The translations under genes were made by a program, and so were the position numbers. From assembly GCF_000003815.2 (NCBI RefSeq), contig NC_049980.1:32029779-32084266 (forward strand): DNA of 54,488 nt, written 5' to 3'. Source of the stretch: Branchiostoma floridae. Its lineage: Eukaryota; Chordata; Leptocardii; Amphioxiformes; Branchiostomatidae. Of the stretch, positions 1 to 9,619 are shown in pieces. Each line of letters starts with the position of its first letter. Within the stretch, counting starts at the first letter, position 1. The notes beneath the pieces are model-generated. The model saw nothing but the letters and a program-made list of their open reading frames with translations. It made no database searches and had not been told where the DNA came from.

Positions 1-737
1 AAGAAGCAACCGGCCAAGAATTCAGTGTATGCTGCAGAGAAAGAAGACGCCAGATCTTTGATGTTGAACACACGGTCGTCCTCCCAAATTCTTCCCCATG
101 GATTTGTGTACGTGGCCTGGTCAGTCCTGGTTCTCGTCTGCTGCGTGTCGGCGTTCTTCACCATTCTCTACAGCCTGGAGTGGGGACCTGAGAAGGCAAA
201 CGCGTGGCTGAAGACATTCTTGATATCCTTCGTGCAAGATGTATTTGTAGTTCAACCAGTCAAGGTAAGATGTGCCTGTTCATACGTGTCATCGTTCGTG
301 TGGTCCCCTAGAACCAGAAGAAACCTTTATAAGGGGGATTTTGAAGGGGATCTCATGCGAACCAAACCAAGAGGAGGCAGTCATACATTTTCATTTTTCA
401 TCTGTCCAACTGGCAAGAAAATTCTTTGACACCACAGACTTCAATTGTTACTAGTTAGTCAGTGAATTATGTTCACCACTTTATATTTACTATCGTATTT
501 CCTGCCCCTCCAGATACTAGCTCTCTCTGCCCTGGATTATATTTGATGTTCATGACAGACTCACTTCTGTTTCCTCGTAGATACTGGCTCTCTCTGCCCT
601 GGTGTCCTTTGTCTGCAAGAAAGCCGCGGTGGTATCGACGCGGGATGACTTCGTCAGACAACACGTTGACGTGGAGGATTCCAGATCGTCAGAAGGCGGC
701 CTGTTTGCTTGGATATCTCACCGTGCGACCATGAGAG
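1..737 (+). CDS. Polycystin exons 1-2: pre-channel transmembrane helices
   Basis: Exon 1 (1-264, phase 0 at its end) encodes a basic stretch, then a hydrophobic helix around FVYVAWSVLVLVCCV and the family-typical WGPEKANAWLKTF segment. Exon 2 (581-737) continues with ILALSALVSFVCKK, a second helix, then a charged linker ending TMR. Exon 2 ends with one base of a codon, completed at 1113. The intron between them, 265-580, carries nothing recognisable. Confidence 0.85.
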
Positions 738-1424
738 GTTTGCAGCACTTTGTAGTATCAGAATCCTTTGGTGCCAATTTATGGCAGCACAGAGGCTATT
801 GATTGCCGCTGATGATCATTATGTTCAAAACAGAATCTAGTAGAATCGCTTTTTACTCCATTCGACTTTACCCGATAGGTCTGTCATAGTGTGATAGTGT
901 CAATGTTGTGGAAACGGCATGGAATTATGTGCACTTTAATAATTTATACTTCGGGCATTATCGATTTATGTTCTAGCATAATCTAGTTATGAGATAGATG
1001 CTACCTGCAAGTTGGTGTGTTCATGTCTGTGTCGAGTAATTCAATCGCTTTTGAAGTGAACATGGGGATGACTTTGGCTAAAATCTGTAACGTTACATCT
1101 TTCTTTTACTAGTGGCTAAACAGCAGCTACATATGGCTCTCTCAAAACATCACCAATCGGATGCAGAATCACAGAAAGAGCGAAAGAAGAAGGAAGAGAC
1201 AAGAAAACAAACAGACAATGTGATACAAGAGGTTGTCGGCTTCTTCCTGATCGTGATGCTTCTGCTCGTGGTGGCTAACGGCGGTACGAACGTCTACTCT
1301 CACCACGCGTACAACACTTTAGGTGGCATCTTCCAAACGGGCTTTGATCAGGTCAGACTCTATGATTCCCTTTTAAGACACATATGTACGCAATAAAGTT
1401 TGCACAAGCCACGCACACACGCAC

Positions 1425-1501
<77 letters not shown>

Positions 1502-4285
1502 CACACACACATGATTCTACTATGTGTCTGCGTGGATACTTTTTCCAAGATAAAACTCTTACAATGGCTATTTGTTCACAGATCCAAACGGCGGATGACT
1601 ATTGGTCGTGGGCGCGCGATGTCCTTGTTCCGGGTCTATTCCAGGAACAACATTACAACGGTGATAAACTCGGTTGGAGACGTAGGCGTTTCATCAGTGA
1701 CGCCGTTTCTTACAGGATCGGAGCTGCACGCTTCAAGCAGATACGAGTTAAATCCAGTAAGCATTCATCTTTAGCAGAACGTGATTAAATTAATTGCAGT
1801 ATGCTGGATGCATTAGTGTTCCGTTCTGTCGGTGTAAAGGTACATTCATCACGTCAGCGTGGTCTGATGACTGCTCTGTAAAGTGATATTTCAGAAAACA
1901 AAGTTAAATATTGAAAAAGAAATAATTACGCTGAATAGGTACAAAGCCCTTTTATCTTTTTTCATTGATTTTTTTTCTCAAACCGTATTTTTTGGCATAG
2001 AACGTATATGAATACATGAATGTAAAACTTGCTATCTTCTTCCGCCCACTTCAAGGATCCTGTGGTTTTCACCAGCGCTACACCAGCCTGTTCTTGAACC
2101 AGGAATGCAACAGCGGGAACTCCTTCTCAGACGGGGAAACGCGAGACTTTTTACCCGGATGGAGACTCCTCTCATCCTCCAATTCGTCCGAAGATTTCCA
2201 TGAGCAATCCCCCTGGACCTACCAGATCCCCGACTCTGGTGGCGAGCTGCCCGTGATGGCAGACATTGCCACGTACGGCTCGGGAGGTTATGTTGCCGGA
2301 GTAGGCAGAAACAAAGATGCCGCCCTCGCTGTCATCGCTGACCTGAAGGAAGCCGACTGGATTGACCGCTATACACGCGCTGTCGTCGTGGAGTTCACGG
2401 TTTATAACGCCAACATCAACTTCTTCAGCACGATGTCGTACACGGTGGAGTTCCTCAACATGGGAGGGGTGGTGTCGTCCCTTTCTATCCGGACCTATCG
2501 CTTACATCGGTTCGTGGGCCCAGCTGGGTATATCATCCTGGCTCTGCACATCCTTTACGTGGTGTGTTTCCTGTACACGCTGTACAGGGAAGCAAAACTG
2601 ATGAAGGAACAAGGGAAAAGGTATTGCCAACAACCATGGAACCTTCTCGAGATTGTCAACATCCTGGTTTCTTTCAGCGCATTTGCCGTGTTTGCCGTAG
2701 ACTACATTACGTCAAGGAATACCCTGGACAAGCTACTTCATCATCATGGTAATAACTTCTCTTTGTATGGTATGATTAATTTGCTTTAGACATGAATGAC
2801 ATTCTATCTTGCAATCTATGACGTTAGATAGCTTTTTTGAAACGTGTATTGAGTAGTGTACATTCACGATATTCATTCATTTTTCTTACTCCTTTTCTTT
2901 AGAGTCGTCGAAGTACATCAGCTTCGATCTTGCTTTCTTCTGGAACCAGGTCTTTGTTTGGACAGTGGCCACCGTCGCCTTCATCAACATCTTAAAGTTT
3001 CTTCGCGTCCTTCGCTTCAACCCGCTCATGTCTGTCTTGATGACGTCACTACGGCGTATGTTACCAGAGGTCGCGGGCTTTGCCGTTTACTTCAGCTTCC
3101 TGTTTCTGTCGTTCGTGCAGCTGGGCCATTTGGTGTTCGGACTGAAGATACAGGTGTGGGCGGTTTATTGTTTTCGGTTTCGTTGGAAGGTAGTTCTCTA
3201 TCATCAATGACACTGGGCACATGTCTTCATCCATTGCCAATCAAAGAAATGATAACTTTATCGAGTCGACGAACGGTGGTTTCAAACTGCAATACTTTGA
3301 AGATGTTGCAATTTAAAAACCACTGCCCTTCGAGGAACATATATAGATACGTATAATGGTAAACTGGCGTTAATTTGCTATTCCATTTCATTTTCCTGTA
3401 TGAAATCTACGAATGCATTCATTAGGGAGGCAAAACAAATAGATGCATGAAACAGAAATATGATAGTGGAACAGCAGTCAAAGTAAGGCAACCTTTGCTT
3501 TGATCAATGGAGGACGATCGAAAGACGCTTAATGTGTGAAATACGTCTTACAGGAATACTCCACAATTTCCGCGTCAGGAAAGAGTCTCTTCCTCTGTGC
3601 ATTGGGGAGTTTCAATTTTGATAAAATCCTAAGCGCAAGTAGAATCATCGGGCCCATGTTCCTGTACTCCTATCTGTGCATCGTCTTCATCATCATCATC
3701 AATATCCTGGTGGCCATCATCAATGACGCACTTGTGGTCATGAGAGGGTTCACGCCGCCTCCGGAACATAGGGAGATTCTGCAGGAGTTGTGGAGGAGGC
3801 TTGCCAACTTCCTTGGTCTGGCTAACACTGCAAGTCAGGGTAAGTCAAGCCTCCACTCAGAAGTAGAAGTCAGCATTTAGACTAGAGTATTGAAATGTTA
3901 TATTGTTGTTCATTTTCTGTATGGCTTTTTATTGTTACTGGCAATCAACCTTAGGGCAGGAATTGCAATAAACTGTGATAACTTAATACAACACCAAGGT
4001 GGTTAAGACGCTCATCCTAGTGTGTCCATATTAGCTCATATTTGGATGCAGATAAAGTCGTCGTCACCATGTATAATTCCTACTTGTGATGTAACTGCGT
4101 AGGTGTTTATTTGTCTCCCCCTGACGCGATGACGATGTTTTACAGAGAATGACATGCTGGCATCGGAAAGACTGGATGATCGTTTGACTCGACTGAACCT
4201 TCTTACACGGGCCATGAAGGAGAGACAAGTCGCAGAGAATGTGATGCGAAGCTACTATCAGGCTTTTGAATTACCTAGAAAATGA
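1..4285 (+). CDS. Polycystin-1-family channel-like protein, C-terminal part (partial at 5' end)
   Basis: Eight exons join in one frame: 1-264, 581-737, 1113-1351, 1582-1756, 2056-2748, 2903-3153, 3554-3839 and 4146-4285 (TGA). All introns are GT-AG. The joined sequence is 2,205 nt, 734 residues plus stop, and is open at the window edge, so the N-terminal REJ/PLAT half lies upstream. The product is a polytopic membrane protein of the PKD1/PKD1L/PKDREJ group, which pairs with PKD2-type subunits in receptor-channel complexes (family knowledge). Seen in order: two helices, S1, a long extracellular polycystin loop, S2-S6 and a short charged cytoplasmic tail. It is PKD1-like rather than PKD2-like because of the extra helices upstream of S1 and the lack of an acidic pore motif. 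I cannot assign an exact orthologue. Confidence 0.9.
1113..1756 (+). CDS. Polycystin exons 3-4: S1 helix and start of extracellular domain
   Basis: Exon 3 (1113-1351) has a highly charged KERKKKEETRK linker and then S1 (VVGFFLIVMLLLVVA), followed by NGGTNVYSHHAYNT. Exon 4 (1582-1756) encodes the start of the extracellular polycystin loop, including DDYWSWARDVLVPGL and RIGAARFKQIRVKS, a pattern typical of this family. The intron between them holds a long CA microsatellite. Open frames running through the CA repeat on either strand are artefacts. Confidence 0.85.
1411..1512. repeat. (CA)n microsatellite in polycystin intron 3
   Basis: An almost pure CA dinucleotide run of about 100 bp with a few GC and AT interruptions. 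It lies 70 bp upstream of the exon 4 acceptor and is probably length-polymorphic. Confidence 0.97.
2056..2748 (+). CDS. Polycystin exon 5: extracellular polycystin domain, S2 and S3
   Basis: This is the largest exon of the gene (693 nt). It encodes most of the extracellular polycystin domain, including PWTYQIPDSGGELPV, the GSGGYVAGVG stretch, and the strand FTVYNANINFFSTMSYTVEF found in PKD proteins. S2 (YIILALHILYVVCFLYTLYRE), a short loop with QQPWNLLEIVN and S3 (ILVSFSAFAVFAVDYI) follow. It ends one base into a codon, completed at 2903. Confidence 0.88.
2903..3839 (+). CDS. Polycystin exons 6-7: S4-S6 and pore
   Basis: Exon 6 (2903-3153) encodes S4 with spaced basic residues (INILKFLRVLRF) and S5 (AGFAVYFSFLFLSFVQLGHL). 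Exon 7 (3554-3839) encodes the pore helix region GKSLFLCALGSFNFDKI, S6 (LYSYLCIVFIIIINILVAII) and the post-S6 NDALVVM. PKD2-type channels have an acidic LGD-like selectivity filter at the pore; here the matching stretch reads LGSF. Intron 3154-3553 has no recognised feature. Confidence 0.87.
4146..4285 (+). CDS. Polycystin exon 8: C-terminal tail and stop
   Basis: The exon encodes about 45 residues rich in Leu, Arg, Glu and Asp (MLASERLDDRLTRLNLLTRA), which could form a short helix or coiled coil, then ends FELPRK with TGA at 4283-4285. Polycystin tails often carry a coiled coil that mediates PKD1-PKD2 pairing; a similar role here is inference. Confidence 0.8.
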
Positions 4286-4464
4286 CGTTGTCATTCGTCA
4301 AATGATGCCATGTTATTTTAGAAATCATGCGATCTCCAAGAATGGTGTAGTAGGCTGAGGTCATNNNNNNNNNNNNAGAAAATGACGTTGTCATTCGTCA
4401 AATGATGCCATGTTATTTTAGAAATCATGCGATCTCCAAGAATGGTGTAGTAGGCTGAGGTCAT
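4277..4464. repeat. 88-bp direct duplication flanking a 12-N gap (4365-4376)
   Basis: The sequence at 4277-4364, which includes the last codons and stop of the polycystin gene, recurs without visible change at 4377-4464 right after the N run. This looks like two contig ends that overlap but were not merged, not a biological duplication. Confidence 0.9.
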
Positions 4465-4839
4465 TTTATCAACCATTCTAAATATAAAGTCTGGTAGATA
4501 GAGATCAAGGTCGAGCGTTGTTATGACGTAGCAAGCTTTCGCAAGCGTAATGCCGACCTTTGCTTGTGGCAGATCTGACGTTAACAATACTGCAGGTGTT
4601 GTCTGGCATGATGAGACTATACAATGTCAAGTAATGAGAGTAATATCCACGTGTATATATTGTAGCGGCCTTTAGTTGCGTATTGACTGTACAGGTTTAT
4701 TATAATAGTGGGAATAATATGAAATATGAAAGATATATTAACGCTATACCAAGACGTTTAGACTGTATGAGTAGATTTTGTAACAAACGTCTAAGTCATA
4801 GTACCAAGCGTTTAACTTGTAGATATACAGTCAAGTAAC

Positions 4840-5000
4840 AATGGAAAGTTATGAACAATACTCTACTCTAATACTAGTGTTGGCTATTTCTAAACAGGTT
4901 GGGTTTGACTTCTTTTTTGGAAGCAGAGGGAGAGGAAAAGCCCCACTTTTTCTAAAATTTTTGGGTTCTACGATTTCAAGAGAAAAATGGCTTTTTGTTT
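4840..5000 (+). repeat. Dispersed repeat, second copy at 42525-42680
   Basis: The run of GAACAATA, CTCTACTCTAAT, GGGTT(G/T), TTTGACTTCTTTTT and an A/G-rich stretch is shared in the same order and orientation with 42525-42680. The copies are diverged. The open frame across it has no coding support. Confidence 0.6.
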
Positions 5001-5359
5001 GTCTGTCAATGTCCATGTCCAAACTGTGTCCGTGACTGCCATGCCAGTATCGGCCTACGGAGCCACAGTAGATGCTGTCAACCTGATACAGAGCGCTACC
5101 ATCATCTGCAAAGATGGAAGGATGCCTACTACTACGATGTGGGGAAGTTGGGATAACCAAACCCTACGTCAATGTATACCCCCCCCCCCCCCCTCCCAAG
5201 TGTTGTAACTCAGAAAGCATTCGTCCACAGAGCCAGCCGACTGGAATTCTCTTCCACCTGACACACGTAATGCAGCTTCTCTGTCTTCATTCAGAACCAA
5301 AGCACGGACCTCCCTTGGGGACCCGTTCTCAGTGTAACACCAACAGTGTTAGTATTTAC

Positions 5360-5517
5360 CATGTCATGTCATATGCTATGCGAACTTTGTTGTATCATTG
5401 TACTTACCTATGTGTTAGCAATTGCTCTATGTAATGATATTGTATTTCCCTCCCAATGTTAAATATCCAATAGTTGGGTATGCTTGGCTGATAGTACAGC
5501 CAGACAAATAAATAAAT
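5360..5517 (+). mobile_element. Probable LINE 3' end with AATAAATAAAT tail
   Basis: A non-coding stretch rich in TGT and ATT ending GCCAGACAAATAAATAAATG resembles the 3' ends of other LINE remnants in this window (29403-29470 and 37050-37095), which also end in a GACAATAAA-type tail. No coding part is visible upstream. Confidence 0.45.
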
Positions 5518-5565
5518 GCCCATTTATCACCCTGTCGTAAAATACTGCCATGGTGTCTCCGGGGA

Positions 5566-5640
5566 ATGCAGGAATATTACAGGCGTAAACAGTGTTGTTG
5601 GGCGTGCGTCAGGTCCTCGTCACATGTTACAAGAAATGAC
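5566..5640 (+). repeat. Dispersed repeat copy A (copy B at 7232-7310)
   Basis: Both copies share GGAATAT(T)ACAGGCGTAAACAG, a GTTGGGCGTGC or GTCGGCCGTAC segment, and then TCTCGT or CCTCGT followed by (G/C)ACATGTTAC in the same order. The copies lie 1.67 kb apart in the same orientation. Confidence 0.6.
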
Positions 5641-5929
5641 CTTGAATCCTGGTGAATACGTACAAGTGTTCTTCTGTATTTTTGTCGAATACAGGCGGAT
5701 CCGACAAGGGATTCGTAACGCATCCAAGGGATGTTACAGCATCGTTACTTTACACCATACAGACTGATTTAAAAACTGTGATCTTCCAAACAGTAGTTGT
5801 AATAAGTTAGTAGTTGTAATAAGCGTAAAATTTAAACACATCCTACTACTAATGACATAATATTCTTGGATTCTTTCAAATCACAACCTTCCCCTAGTCT
5901 ACAAAGTGCATGAGTAGGATATTTTAACT

Positions 5930-6960
5930 AGAGTTCGGGAACCTCATACCTCCATGAAATATTTATCGCTTTTTTGTGGATGGTATGTATGTTTATAGTC
6001 GGTTGTATTTGAGAGTAATGGTTATAAATGTTATGGGAAAGTAGTGGTGTAATTATTTAATGACACAGAGGATGTCCATCTGATTAGTAATTATTGAAAT
6101 GTGACACTTAATTGTGTAATGTGCGTTTAAGAGGTCGACGGCATATGGTAGCGTGGTGTTCCTTAAGCTTGATGTTTGGCATTTAAACTGTCTAAGGTTG
6201 TCAGCATTATTGAGGTTCGACTATGTGCCTCAGAGCGGTGTGGTGGGAGGAAGTTGGGAAACTCAGAAAGAAGAAGGGATGTGGCCAACTTTAGTCAGAT
6301 GGTGATTTGATTTTCCACCAATATGTCATAACATCAGCTGTTCACACGGTACAAAATTGAGATGCACACTTTCCTCTGATAGCCCTACATCAACTGTAAG
6401 ATGAATACTTGGCGCCAACCCCGTCTTCTAAAAATAAGTACCATTGGCTACGAAAGAGACAACTAACAACTGCCCCTTATCGTAACGAAATCAGAACATC
6501 TGTATCGCCCATAAAACTTCTGACACCCAACCCATCTAAGATGAGAGGACCTAATGGCATTTTAATCACCATGTCACTCAAATCAGCAGTACAGTATGTG
6601 AGACATCCATACCTGTTAAGCATTACCGTTAAATGTACCTCAACTTCTTACAATTATACTTACGCTTCACATCTCCATGATATCCTAAGCAGACATAAAT
6701 AAAACTAATTATCATATTAAAAAAACTCGGGGTTCCCCAAACAGCTGTCACCTCACCATCTGCTTGGAGCTAAGCCCATTAACAAACACATAAAGCACGA
6801 TGCCTGTACCAATATATCTCAAATATAGGGGTGATTTCTGATATTATTACATCGATTATAACGACAGATACGGCGCCCAAGATCTCATCGATTCGAGCTT
6901 TCATCACACCCCACCAACACAACAAGTATGAAAACAATCCATCCGGCCGTTCTTGAGTAA
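5930..6960. repeat. Diverged copy of the 38.6-40.0 kb repeat family
   Basis: CATACCTCCATGAAATATTT near 5945 recurs at about 38590. TCATCACACCCCACCA and the downstream AAGTATGAAA.CAATCCA near 6900 recur near 39510. The region is therefore a diverged relative of the array at 38577-39970. No coding signal. Confidence 0.5.
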
Positions 6961-7697
6961 TCATCTACACAGACAGAGACACATAACAGAAAATATAACC
7001 TCCATTCCATGACATTTCATGGAGGTAACTATGCTACTGAGGAAGTGTAGGAATAGAATTGTGGACACCAGTGCAACTCGAGCCTAGAAATGGCCATACA
7101 TACTTCTCCCCACGCAGAAGGTTGTCTCGGGTTGCAAGTTTTGACGTATTTCTATGCGTTTGTATCGAGTTTTCTATTTCTTTTTGGCGGACAGAAAGAA
7201 TATATGACGAAGTAGCGAGCCCGATAAAAACACATGGAATATGACAGGCGTAAACAGCATTGTCGGCCGTACATTAGGTTCTCGTGACATGTTACCCAAA
7301 TTGATGACGCAGTTGTTATTGTTACGGGATGTTTGGGACATTACCTGTATCTCATTGATTTTGCCATTTGCTTATTACCTCCATGGAAAATGGAGGTATT
7401 GTGTTTTGTGTCTGTGTTTCCAGATATTTGTGAGCGTCTCCGAACTACTCTTATTTGCTCAATTCTTGATCATGGAATATGATATGACCATTATTTGGAC
7501 ATCAGAAAATGTTCAGTTTGTTTCTGCCCGCGCCGTCCACCTGTCTTTATGACGTGGTTCTCGAACCCTGACCCCGCCGGGAGACGTTCCATGGAGACGG
7601 CGCAGTCGAACCGCAGAGCTCTATGCGCATCCGTTCTGCGCAGCCTTCTCTGCGCCAGGTCGTGCGCCTGATCGCGGTTTGTCCTGGTTTGACCTCT

Positions 7698-8918
7698 TTG
7701 CATGGGTGTAAATAAGTGCCTGTTGTGCAACAAAAAGACCTCAGACCTACATAATGTTTATACTTTTTCACATCTACAGGATTTGCCCAGCACAGCCATG
7801 TGGATATTTATTGCATTGCAAAAGTTCAGCCAACGTTGTGGCCCCCGAAAAAAAAGCAATTTTCGGTCTGTGTATTTGCGATTATCTTTTCTCCAGTTGT
7901 CCGGGGCACAATCAGTTTTGTCCACAGTCGGACAGTCCAGTTCCTCACCTTCACATTAATACCAAACTTCAAGGGCAAATTTGAGGAGAAACGGTTTTGC
8001 CCCAAAAAAAACTACAGCCATGTCAAATTCCCTGGCGTCTTTTTTCGAAAGAGAAACCGCACACACTGATCTTTCACTATGCTTTACAAAACTCAGACAT
8101 GATGTTTTGACATCATTACGCTTGCACATGAATCCTACTCATTCTGGCTTCTGGATAATGTTAGTTTTATTTTGGTGGGTTTCCCGAAATCTATTTGCGA
8201 CGGCAAGACTTGAGCCGTTAGTTATATAAACTTTTCCAAATGCTGGTTGAACTTGCAACATTAGGCTTGACCCCTGCGGCACGAACGTGGAACGTACCGG
8301 CTGGGTTCCACCGTTCGAACCCAGGTTCGGACCAGGAGTTCGAAACAGATTGACTCAAAATATGATGAATCTAAAAAACTCTTACTTTGTACTAAAACTC
8401 TGTGTCTATGTGTGTTTGATTATCATCATGCCACTTATTATATTGCATATGACAGCCACACCCATTCAGATTCTTGTACCAATTAATGAGGTCTGTGACA
8501 CAATGCGAAATGTATAAAAATTGGGTCCGTCCGCAGGGTAGTGTGCTTGGGTAGCTACAACCAGACTGAAACTTCACCACTGTGATTTGCGCATGTTCGC
8601 AGTTAATTTGGGGGCAAAACCGTTTCTCCTCAAATTTGCCCTTCAAGTTTGGTATCAATGTAAAGGTGAGGAACTGGACTGTCCGACTGTGGACAAAACT
8701 GATTGTGTCCCGGCCAACTGGAGAAAAGATAATCACAAATACACAGACCAAAAATTGCTTTTTTTTTTAGGGGCCACAACGCTGGCTGATCTTTTGCAAT
8801 GCAATAAATATCCACTTGGCTGTGCTGGGCAAATCATGTAGATACGAAAAAGTATAAACATTATGTATATCTAAGGTGTCTTTGTTGCAAAGTAAGCTGC
8901 TGTTTACACCCATGCAGT
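7698..8918. mobile_element. Foldback element with arms of about 300 bp
   Basis: The left arm, about 7698-8003, runs from TGCATGGGTGTAAA to GAGAAACGGTTTTGCCCC. The right arm, about 8610-8918, is its imperfect reverse complement, from GGGGCAAAACCGTTTCTC to TTTACACCCATGCA. A spacer of about 600 bp lies between. Both arms carry short frames on opposite strands that encode similar peptides (DIYCIAK... and CPQSDSPVPHL...). I read these as by-products of the shared sequence. It could be a foldback transposon or two inverted copies of one repeat. Confidence 0.75.
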
Positions 8919-9305
8919 GGGGTCAGTCCGTGACCCGGCGTAAGCCGTATTTCAGAGAATAACGCGTTCTACGGTGACCTGCGGTTCGACTGGGCGGTCC
9001 AACAGTCAACAGGCGCCGATGAGAAGATTTCGTATTTTTATCATACTGTACTTGCTGAAGACTTTTAGCAGATTTATGTTCCTTGAATTGTCAACACTCT
9101 TAGCTGCAATTGGATGTTCCCACAAAAATGCTTGGCCCTGGTCTACCATCACTGACGTTTAGGAGATGGATGAAGGAGGATCTTTTCCCTCCAAGATGGA
9201 GACCTCCTGTCTGTTTTGCGCAACGCCACCTAATGGGTGACCTGAGCTGAACTGAATATGAATATTATGTTAATGCCCATACGAGCTGTATGCACCGTCG
9301 GGCAT

Positions 9306-9366
9306 CATCGGACCATTGTATTTTTGTACGTCATACATCGGACCATTGTATGTATGTACGTCATCC
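9306..9366. repeat. 30-bp tandem duplication
   Basis: Two adjacent units share CATCGGACCATTGTAT and TGTACGTCAT, about 160 bp upstream of the mosaic gene start codon. Confidence 0.75.
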
Positions 9367-9528
9367 TCAACACTTTAGGGCCCACATCTGACGACTCACA
9401 CAATAGCTGGGTGGTGTCCAATCCCGCAGAGTGGTTTCTTATCAGGTTCTCAATCCATCAAGTTTCCTCTGTGACACAGGGCGTGTTTCAATCGGGCAGA
9501 CGACACCTACGGAGAAACAACTTCAGCA

Positions 9529-9619
9529 ATGTGGCGGTTTTCAGGATCTATAAGCATCTTTGTTCTATTGGTCTTTTTTGGACATCCTTCTGAAGAGCGG
9601 ACGCTACTTCCCTCTAACA
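9529..9619 (+). CDS. Exon 1: start codon and signal peptide
   Basis: ATG at 9529 has a purine (G) at -3. It is followed by MWRFSGSISIFVLLVFFGHP, a short basic N-region with a hydrophobic core, then EERTLLPSN. The donor is GTAAGT after 9619, leaving one base of a codon. This fits secretion. The larger open frame at 9258-9593 is in another frame and lacks any motif, so I prefer this start. Confidence 0.75.

Larger units (their letters stand above)
4286..9528. other. Intergenic region, repeat-rich, no gene recognised
   Basis: Between the polycystin stop and the signal-peptide exon at 9529 I find no exon with family support. Short frames are present but show no motifs. The stretch holds dispersed repeat copies (4840-5000, 5360-5517, 5566-5640, 5930-6960, 7232-7310), a C homopolymer near 5179-5193, a 1.2 kb foldback (7698-8918) and a 30-bp tandem pair near 9306-9366. 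Confidence 0.7.

Noticed and set aside
1360-1788. Open frames on both strands through the CA microsatellite
   Set aside because: They are dinucleotide-repeat artefacts; only the 1582-1756 part is a real exon.
4841-5208. Frames with a sushi-like look (ATIICKDG...W..P)
   Set aside because: The stretch overlaps a dispersed repeat also found at 42525 and lacks the cysteine pattern and splice sites of a sushi exon.
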